64,000 bases of DNA. Source: Marimonas arenosa (GTDB lineage: Bacteria > Pseudomonadota > Alphaproteobacteria > Rhodobacterales > Rhodobacteraceae). Under the pieces are notes generated by a model. That model was not told where the DNA came from. It searched no databases and saw nothing but the letters and a program-made list of their open reading frames with translations. Where the stretch lies: contig NZ_JANHAX010000002.1 of assembly GCF_030848945.1 (NCBI RefSeq), positions 741,784 to 805,783 on the forward strand, in the 5' to 3' direction. The translations under genes were made by a program, and so were the position numbers. Position 1 is the stretch's first letter; every line of letters starts with the position of its first letter. Of the stretch, positions 25,334 to 34,510 are shown piece after piece.

Positions 25334-26272
25334 TCACTTGAGCAGCGGGTCACCATCGAGATGCAGGAGGTGGGCGATTTCGGCCTCGCCCTCGTCCAGC
25401 AGGTAATCGAGAAAGGCGCGAGCGGCGTTGGAGAGGTGCTTGCCGGTGCGGTGCACCGCATACCAGCGCCGCCGCAGCGGGAAATGTTCGACATCAAGCG
25501 TGACCAGCTCGCCCGCGGCCAGCTCCAGCCTGAGCGAGTGCAGCGACAGGAACGCCACGCCCAATCCCGAGATCACGCCCTGCTTGATCGCCTCGTTGTC
25601 GTCTAGCTCCATGTGGTGCGAGATCGTGACGCCGTGTTCGTCGAACAGCCGCTGCACCGCCTTGCGGGTGCCCGAGCCGGGTTCGCGGCGGATGAAATCC
25701 TGATCCGCCAGCCGGGTAAGGGGGATGGATTTTTCGCGGGCCAGCGGGTTCGCGGGATGCGCCACCACGACGATGACGTTTTCCAGGAAGCGGTGGCTTT
25801 CGACGGCATATTCCTGCGGCACCTGGCCGGTGACATAGAGGTCGTCTTCGTTGTTCGACAGCCGCTTGAGCAGGGTTTCGCGGTTGGTGATCTGCAGCCG
25901 CGGTTCGACTGCCGGGAAGCGCCGGGTGAAACTGCCCAGAAGATGCGGCAGGAAATACTTGGCAGTGGAGACGACGCAAACATTGAGTGGCCCCGAGATG
26001 CCGCCCTTGAGATCGGTGAGCGAGGTCTGCATCTGCTCCAGCCGGGCCAGGATGTCGGTGCAGGCGGCAAAGACCTCTTCGCCGGCGGCGGTGAGATGCA
26101 ACTGCTTGCCGATCTGCTCGGTGAGTTTCTGGCCGATCTTTTCTTCCAGGCGTTTGACCTGCATTGACACCGACGGCTGGGTCAGGTGCACCTCTTCCGC
26201 CGCGCGGGTGATGCTGCGATGGCGGGCAACCGCGGCAAACAGGCGCATCTGCTGCAGGGTGGGGTGGTACAT
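25334..26272 (-). CDS. cbbR: LysR-type regulator CbbR
   Basis: A 312-residue LysR protein: HTH at residues 5-50 (MRLFAAVARHRSITRAAEEV, HLTQPSVSMQVKRLEEKIG) and an effector domain opening LNVCVVSTAKYFLPHLLGSF, which matches CbbR of form I RuBisCO operons. It is divergent from cbbL over 220 bp. CbbR activates the cbb operon and senses metabolites such as RuBP, NADPH or ATP, depending on the organism. Placement and sequence both support the name. Confidence 0.9.
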   Translation of the reverse strand: MYHPTLQQMRLFAAVARHRSITRAAEEVHLTQPSVSMQVKRLEEKIGQKLTEQIGKQLHLTAAGEEVFAACTDILARLEQMQTSLTDLKGGISGPLNVCVVSTAKYFLPHLLGSFTRRFPAVEPRLQITNRETLLKRLSNNEDDLYVTGQVPQEYAVESHRFLENVIVVVAHPANPLAREKSIPLTRLADQDFIRREPGSGTRKAVQRLFDEHGVTISHHMELDDNEAIKQGVISGLGVAFLSLHSLRLELAAGELVTLDVEHFPLRRRWYAVHRTGKHLSNAARAFLDYLLDEGEAEIAHLLHLDGDPLLK

Positions 26273-26334
26273 GCGTGCGGCCCTCCGGGGTGGATTCCTT
26301 ATATATTCAAGGGGTTTGATATGAGGCCCTTCAT

Positions 26335-26347
26335 TGCATAAGCATTA
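26335..26347. promoter_or_regulatory. Possible CbbR (LysR T-N11-A) site
   Basis: TGCATAAGCATTA fits the T-N11-A LysR pattern with a TGC...GCA dyad inside. It lies in the AT-rich middle of the cbbR-cbbL intergenic region (26273-26492), about 150 bp upstream of cbbL, where CbbR is expected to bind. The motif is short, so this is a suggestion only. I could not place a convincing -35/-10 pair. Confidence 0.3.
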
Positions 26348-26492
26348 GTCTATGGAAAGTATAAAAACTATTTAGTGTTCATTATTCCACCCTCGGCCTA
26401 CCCGTTACCCCGACCGAACGGTCATCGCTTCGACAAGGAGCGGACCACGCGAGACGACAGACGTGCGAGATTAACGGAGGAGCACTAAAGCC

Positions 26493-27911
26493 ATGGCAAA
26501 GACCTATAGCGCCGGGGTGAAGGAATACCGGGAAACCTACTGGATGCCCGACTACACCCCCAAAGACACCGACTTCCTGGCCTGTTTCAAGGTCATTCCC
26601 CAAGAGGGCGTGCCGCGCGAGGAAGCCGCCGCCGCCGTGGCCGCGGAATCGTCCACCGGCACCTGGACCACGGTCTGGACCGACCTGCTGACCGATCTGG
26701 ACTACTACAAGGGCCGCGCCTACGCGATCGAAGACGTGCCGGGCAATGACGAGGCGTTCTATGCCTTCATCGCCTACCCGATCGACCTGTTCGAAGAAGG
26801 CTCGGTGGTCAACATCCTGACCTCGCTGGTCGGCAACGTGTTCGGTTTCAAGGCCGTGCGCGCCCTGCGTCTGGAAGACGTGCGCGTGCCGCATGCCTAT
26901 GTGATGACCTGCGGCGGCCCGCCGAACGGCATCCAGGTCGAGCGCGACGTGATGAACAAGTATGGCCGTCCGCTTCTGGGGTGTACCATCAAGCCGAAGC
27001 TGGGCCTGTCGGCCAAGAACTATGGCCGGGCCTGCTATGAAGGCCTGCGTGGTGGTCTCGACTTCACCAAGGACGACGAGAACGTCAACTCCCAGCCCTT
27101 CATGCGCTGGCGCCAGCGGTTCGACTTTGTGATGGAGGCGATCCAGAAGGCTGAAGCCGAAACCGGCGAGCGCAAGGGTCACTATCTGAATGTGACCGCG
27201 CCGACCCCGGAAGAGATGTACAAGCGGGCCGAATACGCCAAGGAAATCGGCGCGCCGATCATCATGCACGACTACCTGACCGGCGGCTTTACCGCCAACA
27301 CCGGCCTGGCCAACTGGTGCCGCGACAACGGCATGCTGCTGCACATCCACCGCGCCATGCACGCCGTTCTGGACCGCAACCCCAACCACGGTATCCACTT
27401 CCGGGTGCTGACCAAGATGCTGCGCCTCAGCGGTGGTGACCACCTGCATTCGGGCACCGTGGTGGGCAAGCTGGAAGGCGACCGCGAGGCGACACTGGGC
27501 TGGATCGACCTGATGCGTGACAGTTACGTCAAGGAAGACCGCAGCCGCGGCATCATGTTCGACCAGGACTGGGGCGCGATGCCGGGCGTCATGCCGGTGG
27601 CCTCGGGCGGGATCCATGTCTGGCACATGCCGGCGCTGGTGTCGATCTTCGGCGACGATTCGGTGCTGCAGTTCGGCGGCGGCACACTAGGCCACCCGTG
27701 GGGCAATGCGGCCGGTGCCGCGGCTAACCGCGTGGCGGTCGAAGCCTGTACCGAAGCGCGCAACCAGGGCCGCGAGTTGGAACGCGAAGGCAAGGACATC
27801 CTGACCAACGCCGCCAAGCATTCGCCGGAACTCGCCATGGCGATGGAAACCTGGAAAGAGATCAAGTTCGAGTTCGACACCGTCGACAAGCTCGACGTGC
27901 AGCACCGCTGA
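26493..27911 (+). CDS. cbbL: RuBisCO large subunit, form IA
   Basis: A 472-residue large subunit with all active-site elements: Lys167 in CTIKPKLG, the carbamylated Lys193 with Asp195 and Glu196 in [10 protein letters not shown], His286 in HIHRAMH, and loop-6 Lys326 in GTVVGKLEG. The N-terminus ([20 protein letters not shown]) is that of green-type form IA enzymes, not the red-type IC form common in rhizobia. It fixes CO2 onto RuBP. The ATG has GGAGGAG upstream (26476-26482). The cbbQ/cbbO pair downstream and the lack of csoS genes mark the non-carboxysomal IAq type. Confidence 0.97.
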   Translation: MAKTYSAGVKEYRETYWMPDYTPKDTDFLACFKVIPQEGVPREEAAAAVAAESSTGTWTTVWTDLLTDLDYYKGRAYAIEDVPGNDEAFYAFIAYPIDLFEEGSVVNILTSLVGNVFGFKAVRALRLEDVRVPHAYVMTCGGPPNGIQVERDVMNKYGRPLLGCTIKPKLGLSAKNYGRACYEGLRGGLDFTKDDENVNSQPFMRWRQRFDFVMEAIQKAEAETGERKGHYLNVTAPTPEEMYKRAEYAKEIGAPIIMHDYLTGGFTANTGLANWCRDNGMLLHIHRAMHAVLDRNPNHGIHFRVLTKMLRLSGGDHLHSGTVVGKLEGDREATLGWIDLMRDSYVKEDRSRGIMFDQDWGAMPGVMPVASGGIHVWHMPALVSIFGDDSVLQFGGGTLGHPWGNAAGAAANRVAVEACTEARNQGRELEREGKDILTNAAKHSPELAMAMETWKEIKFEFDTVDKLDVQHR

Positions 27912-27984
27912 TCTTTGTGACGACAACGTGGCCCCCGGGCAATGCCCGGGGCCGAAGAGACACCAGATGACAAGGAGCACTGCC

Positions 27985-28341
27985 ATGAGTGACGTGCAGG
28001 ACTATAAATCGAGCTTGAGCGATACCTCGAGCCGCAAATTCGAAACCTTTTCCTATCTGCCCGAGATGGACGACAAGCAAATCCGCCAGCAAGTGGAATA
28101 TATCGTCTCGAAAGGCTGGAACCCGGCGATCGAACACAGCGAGCCGGAAAACGCCACCTCGAACTACTGGTATATGTGGAAGCTGCCGATGTTCGGGGAA
28201 ACCGATGTCGACCGCATCCTGGCCGAGGCCGAGGCCTGCCACAAGGCGCACCCGGCAAACCACGTGAAGCTGATCGGGTTCGACAATTATGCCCAGTCGA
28301 AGGGCACCGAGATGATTGTCTATCGCGGCAAGGCCGTGTGA
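27985..28341 (+). CDS. cbbS: RuBisCO small subunit, form IA
   Basis: A 118-residue small subunit with the family core [10 protein letters not shown] near the N-terminus, [14 protein letters not shown] in the middle and [14 protein letters not shown] near the end. It caps the L8 core of the L8S8 enzyme. It follows cbbL by 73 bp and has AAGGAG before ATG 27985. A longer open frame begins at 27928 but has no ribosome site. Its N-terminus is extended relative to plant mature subunits, as in other form IA proteins. Confidence 0.96.
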   Translation: MSDVQDYKSSLSDTSSRKFETFSYLPEMDDKQIRQQVEYIVSKGWNPAIEHSEPENATSNYWYMWKLPMFGETDVDRILAEAEACHKAHPANHVKLIGFDNYAQSKGTEMIVYRGKAV

Positions 28342-28350
28342 GGAAAAGTT

Positions 28351-28395
28351 GCGACCGGTCACCCGGTCGCGACGGGCGGGGGGCCAGCCCCCCGC
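28351..28395 (+). terminator. Tandem hairpins between cbbS and cbbQ
   Basis: Hairpin 1 has stem GCGACCGG/CCGGTCGC (28351-28358 and 28363-28370) with a TCAC loop. Hairpin 2 has 9-bp arms GCGGGGGGC (28376-28384) and GCCCCCCGC (28387-28395) nearly touching. They begin 9 bases after the cbbS stop. They should protect the cbbLS message and reduce read-through into cbbQO. The second hairpin leads into a REP-like element. Confidence 0.6.
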
Positions 28396-28425
28396 ACCCC
28401 CCGGAGTATTTTCAGCAAGATGAAG
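28376..28425. repeat. REP-like intergenic element, copy 2
   Basis: The hairpin at 28376-28395 is followed by ACCCCCCGGAGTATTTTCAG and CAAGATGAAG. The order of hairpin, C-run, GTATTTT and AGATGAAG resembles the elements near 25250-25303 (reverse) and 38482-38530. It lies just ahead of the cbbQ ribosome site (GAAGGAGAGC). Confidence 0.45.
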
Positions 28426-28450
28426 CAGGGGAGCCTGAAGGAGAGCGCCG

Positions 28451-29263
28451 ATGACCGTGCATGATGCCAGCCAGTTCGAAGTGAAATCCGAACCGTTTTA
28501 CAAGACGGTGGCCAATGAAGAGGCGCTTTACGAGGCAGCTTACAGGCGGCGGATGCCGGTGATGCTGAAAGGGCCGACCGGCTGCGGCAAGTCGCGTTTT
28601 GTCGAATATATGGCCTGGAAGCTGGGCCGGCCGCTGATCACGGTGGCCTGCAACGAGGACATGACCGCGAGCGATCTTGTCGGCCGGTTTCTTTTGGACA
28701 AGGACGGCACCAAGTGGCAGGACGGGCCGCTGACAATGGCCGCGCGGATCGGCGCGATCTGTTATCTCGACGAGGTGGTCGAGGCGCGCCAGGACACCAC
28801 CGTGGTGATCCACCCGCTGACCGACCACCGGCGCACACTGCCGCTGGACAAGAAGGGTGAGCTGATCGAGGCGCACCCGGATTTCCAGTTGGTGATCTCG
28901 TATAACCCTGGCTATCAGTCGCTGATGAAGGATCTCAAGCAATCGACCAAGCAGCGGTTCGCGGCGCTGGATTTCGATTACCCGGAAGCGGAGATCGAGG
29001 CGGAGATCGTGGCGAAAGAGGCCGGTGTGGATGCGGATATCGCGCAGAAGCTGGTTCAGGTGGCGCACCGGACGCGGAACCTGAAAGGTCACGGGCTGGA
29101 CGAAGGTATTTCCACGCGGCTGATGGTTTATGCTGGGCAGATGATCGCCGAGGGCGTCGACCCGGTGGCGGCCTGCCAGATGACGCTGGTGACGCCGCTG
29201 ACCGACGATCCGGACATGCGACAGACCTTGCAGGCGGCGGTGGAGACGTTCTTCGTCTCGTAA
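28451..29263 (+). CDS. cbbQ: RuBisCO activase component CbbQ (MoxR-type AAA+)
   Basis: A 270-residue AAA+ ATPase: Walker A GPTGCGKS (41-48), Walker B AICYLDE (102-108) and a sensor region around SYNPGYQS. CbbQ forms a hexamer that works with CbbO to remove inhibitory sugar phosphates from form IA RuBisCO, using ATP. ATG 28451 follows GAAGGAGAGC. It is 16 bp ahead of cbbO, so the two subunits are co-produced. The adjacency to form IA cbbLS makes the assignment firm. Confidence 0.93.
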   Translation: MTVHDASQFEVKSEPFYKTVANEEALYEAAYRRRMPVMLKGPTGCGKSRFVEYMAWKLGRPLITVACNEDMTASDLVGRFLLDKDGTKWQDGPLTMAARIGAICYLDEVVEARQDTTVVIHPLTDHRRTLPLDKKGELIEAHPDFQLVISYNPGYQSLMKDLKQSTKQRFAALDFDYPEAEIEAEIVAKEAGVDADIAQKLVQVAHRTRNLKGHGLDEGISTRLMVYAGQMIAEGVDPVAACQMTLVTPLTDDPDMRQTLQAAVETFFVS

Positions 29264-29279
29264 GCCGGAGGGCGCCCTG

Positions 29280-31619
29280 ATGTCGGTAAATCTGGAAGAC
29301 TATCGCGATTGTTTCGAGAAGGCACCGGACGAGGTGTTCGACACGCTCGAGGCGACTTTTCACGAGGCGGCGCGGGTCATGTCGCCGGCAGGGCTGTCCG
29401 ATTACATGGAAGGCGCGAAAGGCCTGTGCTCGCTCGGGCGCGGCTATGACGTGGTTCTGTCCTTCCTGGAAAACATGCCAATGGTCGTCAAGGAGGTCGG
29501 CGAGGACGTGACCCGCGACTGCATTGCTGCTGCGATGAAACTGAGCTCGATGACGAGCGGAGAGGTGATTGCCCTGCTGTTTTCGTCGCTGCCGACGGCG
29601 GCGCGGCGGCTGGGCGACCCGGAGCTGGTGCGCGGGTACCTCACGCTCGTGCACCAGCTTTCGGCCAAGGCATCACGCGGGTTGCGGCCGATGCTTTCCA
29701 ACATCGACGAACTGTTGAGCAAGCTGACGCTGTCGGGGCTGCGGCGCTGGGCGAATTTCGGCGCCGAAGCCTATCGCCGCGATCTCAAGAACCTGGCGGC
29801 GTATTTCGCCCTGGAGAGCGCAGATTCGAAGAAGATGCTGCTGAAAGAGCGCAAGGGGACGCTCTTTATCGACACCCAGCGCAAGCTGAATTTCTATCTG
29901 CGCGCGCTGTGGGGGCGGGATTTTTTCCTGCGGCCGACGGCGGCAGACTACGAGGGGTTCCGGCCGTATATCGAGCATCATGTGATGCATCTGCCGGATG
30001 CGGTGGACGATCTGGAAGGCGTGACGGGGCTGGAGCTGTATCGGGCGATGGTGGCGCACCAGGCGGCGCATCTGGTTTACACCACGCAGCCGATTTCGGC
30101 AGAGCAGCTGAGCCCGGCGCAGATGTTCTTCATCGCGCTGGTGGAAGATGCGCGGGTTGAGTGGTTGGCGGTGCGGGATTTTCCAGGGTTGGGCAAGCTC
30201 TGGGGCCGACTTTTGCAGCGAGCGCACGAGGGCCAGCTGGAGCACGAGACCGTCGAGTGGCTGGAAAAGTTCGCGACCCTTCTGAACGATCCGGCGGCGG
30301 TGACGGGGCACGCGGCGTTGGATGCGCTGGGGGCGAAATTCCACGCCGAGATCGCTGAGTGCGTCGAGGACGCCATGTTCAGCTGGCACCTGGGGATGGA
30401 GCTGTTTCATGTCTTTGCCAGCACGCGCGATGTACCGTCCTTGCGGATTCTGAATTCGATCCGCATTCCCTATCGTTGTGACAATCGGTTCGTCTGGGAG
30501 TTCGAGGAGTTCGATTGGGACACGGGCGTCGAATACATTCCGGCGTCGCAGCGGCAGGTGCGCAAATACGTCTCGGTCATGGAAATGGCGCATGAGGTGG
30601 ATGCGGAACTGGCCGGAGACGATGCGCAGGAAATCTGGGTCTGCAAGGACGAGTTCCGCCCTTACGAGGATGCCGGCGAGGCGACGACATCTTTCAACGA
30701 GATGTGGGGCAAGGAGCCGATTTCGGCACCGTATCACTATCAGGAATGGGACTACCAGGTGCAGCTCTACCGGCCTGACTGGGCGACGGTGTACGAGCGG
30801 CGGCCGAAGAAGGGCGATCCGGAGGATGTGGATCGGATTCTGTTGGATCACAAGCCGGTGGCGCACCGGATCCGGCAAATCGTCGATATGCTGACACCCG
30901 CTGGGGTCGAGCGGCAGCGCGGACTGGAAGACGGCGACGAGATCGACATCAATGCCGCCGTCGACGCGATGATCTCGATCCGCATGGGTGAGCAACCAAA
31001 TCCGCGGATCACCATGCGAAACGTGATCAAGACCCGCGACCTGGCGGTGACGGTTCTGCTGGACCTGAGCGAGAGCACCAACGAGTCCATGGATGGCTCT
31101 GACAAGACGGTGCTGGAGCTGACCCGCGAAGCGGCGGCGCTGGTGGCCACGGCGATCAACGGTATCGGCGATCCGTTCGCGGTGCACGGCTTTGCCAGCG
31201 ACGGGCGGCACGACGTGCATTACTGGCGCTTCAAGGATTTCAACGAACGTTTCGATGCCGACGCGAAAGGCCGGCTTCAGGGGATGCAGGGCGGGCTGTC
31301 GACCCGGATGGGGGCGGCGATGCGGCATGCCGGGGCGCAGCTGTTGAAACAGCCCGAGCGGCGCAAGCTGATCATCCTGGTGACCGATGGCGAACCGGCG
31401 GATATCGACGAGCGCGATCCGCAGCACCTGCGGCATGACACGAAGAAGGCGGTGGAAGAGCTCTATGCCAAGGGCGTGCTGACCTATTGCCTGACGCTGG
31501 ACCCGAATGCCGATGCCTACGTGAAGCGGATTTTCGGGCAGAACAACTATACCATCGTCGACAATGTGGAGCGGCTGCCGGAGAAGCTGCCGCAGCTGTT
31601 TGCCAGTCTGACCAACTGA
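29280..31619 (+). CDS. cbbO: RuBisCO activase adaptor CbbO with C-terminal VWA domain
   Basis: A 779-residue protein. The N-terminal two thirds are the CbbO/NorD-like helical region that docks on the CbbQ ring. The C-terminal ~190 residues are a von Willebrand A domain with an intact MIDAS motif, Asp595-x-Ser597-x-Ser599 (LLDLSESTN), and later GLSTRMGAA and VTDGEPAD. In characterised QO systems the VWA domain contacts RuBisCO. Length (about 770-780) and order cbbL-S-Q-O match the IAq-type operon. It is the last gene before a bidirectional terminator. Confidence 0.92.
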   Translation: MSVNLEDYRDCFEKAPDEVFDTLEATFHEAARVMSPAGLSDYMEGAKGLCSLGRGYDVVLSFLENMPMVVKEVGEDVTRDCIAAAMKLSSMTSGEVIALLFSSLPTAARRLGDPELVRGYLTLVHQLSAKASRGLRPMLSNIDELLSKLTLSGLRRWANFGAEAYRRDLKNLAAYFALESADSKKMLLKERKGTLFIDTQRKLNFYLRALWGRDFFLRPTAADYEGFRPYIEHHVMHLPDAVDDLEGVTGLELYRAMVAHQAAHLVYTTQPISAEQLSPAQMFFIALVEDARVEWLAVRDFPGLGKLWGRLLQRAHEGQLEHETVEWLEKFATLLNDPAAVTGHAALDALGAKFHAEIAECVEDAMFSWHLGMELFHVFASTRDVPSLRILNSIRIPYRCDNRFVWEFEEFDWDTGVEYIPASQRQVRKYVSVMEMAHEVDAELAGDDAQEIWVCKDEFRPYEDAGEATTSFNEMWGKEPISAPYHYQEWDYQVQLYRPDWATVYERRPKKGDPEDVDRILLDHKPVAHRIRQIVDMLTPAGVERQRGLEDGDEIDINAAVDAMISIRMGEQPNPRITMRNVIKTRDLAVTVLLDLSESTNESMDGSDKTVLELTREAAALVATAINGIGDPFAVHGFASDGRHDVHYWRFKDFNERFDADAKGRLQGMQGGLSTRMGAAMRHAGAQLLKQPERRKLIILVTDGEPADIDERDPQHLRHDTKKAVEELYAKGVLTYCLTLDPNADAYVKRIFGQNNYTIVDNVERLPEKLPQLFASLTN

Positions 31620-31805
31620 CCTTGAACAGATCGGCCCGGGAAAAAATTTTCGGCCGAAAAAAACCATCCGAATCCGATCGATCGCGCAAGGCATTATGCG
31701 GCGCGAAAGTCAGATGCGGTATGCTCAGTTTTGCAACCCGGCGGCAGAACAGGCCGGCTTGGGCGAAGCAGGGGCTTTTGCGTCCCGTTGACACCAAGAC
31801 AAAAG

Positions 31806-31834
31806 AAACGGGCGACCGCGCCGCCCGTTTCCTT
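31806..31834. terminator. Bidirectional terminator between cbbO and the VPLPA-CTERM gene
   Basis: A perfect 9-bp stem, AAACGGGCG (31806-31814) and CGCCCGTTT (31822-31830), with a 7-nt loop. T-rich sequence follows on the plus strand (TTTCCTT), and on the minus strand the stem runs into TTTCTTTTGTC. It lies between two convergent genes and can serve both. Confidence 0.75.
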
Positions 31835-31862
31835 GACTCATGCAGATCGAAAAGCGCCCGTC

Positions 31863-32543
31863 TCAGGCCGTTTTTTTGCGGCGGCGCATCGCGGCGAGAC
31901 CTCCCAGCCCGCCGAGCAGCATCCAGCCAGCTGCCGGAAGTGGAACCGGCGAAATTTCGAAGGACGCATAGATCCCCGCCGTGTTGGATTGGTTTTCATC
32001 CGTGTAGAAGACGAGGTCCGAGGTCGCGAACCCGTCGATGACGAGCGAGACCAGTTGGGACCCGGTGCTCACGACCGCGCCGGTTCCGGTCGCGCTGACC
32101 AGCGTCACGATATCACAGCCCGTCCCGGCAGAGGCGTCCGGGCACGGATCGGAGTTGGGCGTCTCATTGTGATTGAACACGAAGGATTCCGTGATCAAGA
32201 ACGCGAGTCCGTCAACCGTCCCAGTGACGGTGATATCGAGCGTCGCCTGCGTGATGCTCGAACCCGAAGGAATGGGGAAGTTGTTGTGCACAAAGTCGCC
32301 AATCAGAAACGGCGATGTGACGTCCGTCAGCGGCGTGCCGACAGCATTGAAATCGTATCCGCTGTCCGGTGCAGTGCCGTCACCCCAGGTAATCGAGCTC
32401 GTACCGACACCGGTGATATTACTCCCCCCGGTCACGCCCGACCAATTGCCGCTGATCGAGCTGACGTTCACTGTGGCCGCAGACGCGGCTGCAGCGCTTA
32501 TCGTCACAGCCACCGCAGCGCCAGTTATTGCCTTGAAGAACAT
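31863..32543 (-). CDS. Secreted protein with VPLPA-CTERM sorting signal
   Basis: A 226-residue exported protein. There is an N-terminal signal peptide (cleaved near SAAAASA, residue ~22), then a beta-rich body containing SGNWSGVTGG and FVHNNFPIP, which resembles the THxN family of PEP-CTERM proteins. It ends with the sorting tail VPLPAAGWMLLGG, a hydrophobic stretch and RRRKK. This tail is the Rhodobacterales variant of PEP-CTERM, processed by an exosortase in the inner membrane, usually with exopolysaccharide production. No exosortase is in the window. The body has a Cys pair around DPCPDASAGTGCD. Confidence 0.85.
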   Translation of the reverse strand: MFFKAITGAAVAVTISAAAASAATVNVSSISGNWSGVTGGSNITGVGTSSITWGDGTAPDSGYDFNAVGTPLTDVTSPFLIGDFVHNNFPIPSGSSITQATLDITVTGTVDGLAFLITESFVFNHNETPNSDPCPDASAGTGCDIVTLVSATGTGAVVSTGSQLVSLVIDGFATSDLVFYTDENQSNTAGIYASFEISPVPLPAAGWMLLGGLGGLAAMRRRKKTA

Positions 32544-33061
32544 TTTTCCCCCCTTTCACTGAAGATAAATAAAAAAGTATCTTTGCGCTCACGTAGCGCG
32601 CCACTAGAAAATAATACTTTCTTACCTTTTAATGCTGCCACATTGTTGACACAATTGCTACGCTGTGTAGCCGGAAAGCCTGTAAGATTGGCTAGACACT
32701 TGTCCCTATGGCTGAATCCGCGACCGGCGATAACCCCTTGATTGATTTTCAGAGTTAAACTTGACCGCTGAACCGCTTTTCGTTTCCGGAACGGAAACAG
32801 TTTGTTTGGCTTTACTATGCTAAAAACATGCGGACTTCGGTGATTCGCCCGAAGAATACGGCTCCGGAAAAATCTGTGTCGCTTTGGTAGAATTCGCTGT
32901 CATTTGACGGCATTTGACATCGGTTCCCCGCCGCATCCGCCGCGCACAGCACTTTGTCGTGGTTCTTCCAGCGGCTTCACGGTGCCGCTGCGGCCTACCT
33001 TTTGTTTGAACTCTTTCAAACGCTCCGTATTGTCTTTGTGAAACAAATACGGCGACACGAC
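32544..33061. other. 518-bp intergenic region with AT-rich promoter-like DNA and a palindrome
   Basis: No credible gene. The part nearest the VPLPA-CTERM gene (about 32555-32640) is AT-rich and probably holds its promoter. A palindrome of form GTTTCC-N5-GGAAAC lies at 32782-32798. The remainder up to the next gene (33062) has short open frames in several frames without ribosome sites. Confidence 0.5.
32782..32798. promoter_or_regulatory. Palindrome GTTTCC-N5-GGAAAC, site 1
   Basis: The 17-mer GTTTCCGGAACGGAAAC has 7-bp perfect arms around GAA. The same GTTTCC-N5-GGAAAC pattern occurs at 63621-63637, upstream of another secreted-protein gene. It is a candidate operator for a dimeric regulator, lying 239 bp upstream of the VPLPA-CTERM start and 264 bp upstream of the small gene at 33062. 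A simple hairpin is the alternative. Confidence 0.35.
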
Positions 33062-33373
33062 ATGCAGAACTCAAAACGCTATGTGGGTATCTATAACGAC
33101 CTACACGGCGGTATGACCGATACCGGCAAGATCATCCGCGATGCGTGGGTGTTCGGACTCATCCCTGAAAGCGAGACCTGCGAGGGCTGGCTGGCCGCCG
33201 GGATCGAGGATCTGTGGCGCAAGGTGAATGCCGAATGGGAGAAATACGGGTTTCTCGTCGGCAACCTGCCCGAGGACACGCGGGCGCGGTTCATGGAGAT
33301 TCACAACGCGGCGCTGGACCGAGCGCGGGCGGCTGGCTGGGACGGCGAATATGAACTCGCTGGCGACCATTGA
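33062..33373 (+). CDS. Conserved-looking small protein downstream of the cbb genes
   Basis: A 103-residue soluble, acidic protein without signal or membrane segments (opening MQNSKRYVGIYNDLHGGMTD; WVFGLIPESETCEGW; NAEWEKYGFLVGNLPEDTRARF). The start is taken at ATG 33062, although the frame is open back to 32954. I do not recognise a characterised family; from memory, similar proteins occur near RuBisCO genes of autotrophic proteobacteria, but this was not checked. It is 57 bp ahead of a second unknown gene. Confidence 0.6.
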   Translation: MQNSKRYVGIYNDLHGGMTDTGKIIRDAWVFGLIPESETCEGWLAAGIEDLWRKVNAEWEKYGFLVGNLPEDTRARFMEIHNAALDRARAAGWDGEYELAGDH

Positions 33374-33430
33374 GCGGCCGGCGCGGCGGGTGGCTTTCAA
33401 TTCTCGGCCGGAGCGGGTTAAGTTCAATCC

Positions 33431-33880
33431 ATGGCCCGGGATACCCGGGCGCAGTCAGGGAACGATATCTTGACGATGTACTGGCGGCACGAGCATATCG
33501 TGAGGCTTTCGGCCTGGCCCACCAAGGTTGAGGCACGGCTCTACAACCTGTCGAAACGGGCGATGGCCCGGTTGGGCGGTGAGTTGCGGTTCAGCATGCG
33601 GGGACTGAAGACGCTGGACCTGATCGTCCAGGATGGTGCCTGGATTATCGTCGATCGAGCGCTGAACGATGTGCCGATCGCTGCCTGGACCGATTTTCAG
33701 GACAGCGAGAACCGTGCGCTGCACAAACCGGTGATCTGCGAGTTGCGTTATTACCACGGCCACGCCGGGCTGGTGATCAAGAAGGCGTTGCGGCGTATGG
33801 AAGAGGAACTGAGCGCGCTTCTGGATTCCGGCGAAGAAGACAGTGGCCAGGTGATCGCCTTCCGGCCCAAGGACGGTTAG
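33431..33880 (+). CDS. Hypothetical protein of unknown family
   Basis: A 149-residue protein, soluble, with a mix of basic N-terminal and acidic C-terminal segments (MYWRHEHIVRLSAWPTKVEA; IKKALRRMEEELSALLDSGE). The start at ATG 33431 gives the full frame; ATG 33476 (MYWRHEH) is an alternative and neither has a strong ribosome site. The ordering after the cbb cluster and the small predecessor suggests a two-gene unit. No function is claimed. Confidence 0.55.
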   Translation: MARDTRAQSGNDILTMYWRHEHIVRLSAWPTKVEARLYNLSKRAMARLGGELRFSMRGLKTLDLIVQDGAWIIVDRALNDVPIAAWTDFQDSENRALHKPVICELRYYHGHAGLVIKKALRRMEEELSALLDSGEEDSGQVIAFRPKDG

Positions 33881-33916
33881 CACTCGACCTTACGGCCGGG
33901 TGTGCGGCATGCAGGG

Positions 33917-34387
33917 TCAGACCTGTTCCCTGCGCTGCGTGAGCGGCGCGCGCGAGCGGGTGTTCCCGGCCGCGGTGGTCTTGGTGAGCAGCGTCAGAAG
34001 CTGGGATTTCTCGGCCGGGTCGAGCCCGGCAAGGATGTCGTCCTGCAATGCCAGAACCACCGGGCGAACGCGGTCGAGCAAGGCCTCACCCTCGGGTGTG
34101 ATGGTCAGCGCCCGCGCCCGGCGATCGGTTTTCGACTGCGCGCGCAGGATGAGGTCTTTGGCCGCCAGCCGGTCCACGACGCCACCGATCGTTGCCTTGT
34201 CATAGGCGATGGTGCCGGCGAGGCTGGCCTGATCGATGCCGGGGTTTTCGCGAATCGTTGTGAGCGCCGCAAATTGTACCGGTGTCAGTTCCACCCCCAA
34301 GTCGCCCATCCGGTCGGCGAAGATTGCCGCCGAAATCTGGTTGAGCCGCCGGATCAGATGCCCGGCCATGGTATAGATTTCGCTCAC
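33917..34387 (-). CDS. MarR family regulator of the gentisate genes
   Basis: A 156-residue MarR protein. It contains the winged helix (DQASLAGTIAYDKATIGGVV, then DRLAAKDLILRAQSKTDRRA with the wing). The GTG at 34387 is preferred because GGGAGGA lies upstream; ATG 34408 is the alternative. It is divergent from gentisate dioxygenase over 123 bp, so it probably represses that operon until an aromatic ligand binds. Confidence 0.85.
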   Translation of the reverse strand: MSEIYTMAGHLIRRLNQISAAIFADRMGDLGVELTPVQFAALTTIRENPGIDQASLAGTIAYDKATIGGVVDRLAAKDLILRAQSKTDRRARALTITPEGEALLDRVRPVVLALQDDILAGLDPAEKSQLLTLLTKTTAAGNTRSRAPLTQRREQV

Positions 34388-34426
34388 CCGGTTTCCTCCC
34401 AAACGCATTGCGGGCAGAATAGCAAT

Positions 34427-34436
34427 TGGTAAGTAT
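34427..34436. promoter_or_regulatory. TGGTAAGTAT motif, candidate MarR half-site (site 1)
   Basis: The 10-mer TGGTAAGTAT lies in the MarR-gentisate dioxygenase intergenic region. The same 10-mer recurs at 36454-36463, upstream of the flavin monooxygenase gene. Two exact copies in two promoters of one catabolic cluster suggest a shared operator. The site is too short to prove this. Confidence 0.35.
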
Positions 34437-34510
34437 GCACGCAAATTTGACAGACTGCCCCGGAATGTGATCGCTTGGCGGCGAGGTCGGGCTGCAACAG
34501 GGAGGGTGAC

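Noticed and set aside
26493..31619. Carboxysome operon
   Set aside because: No csoS or other shell genes; cbbQ and cbbO directly follow cbbLS, which fits the cytosolic IAq type.
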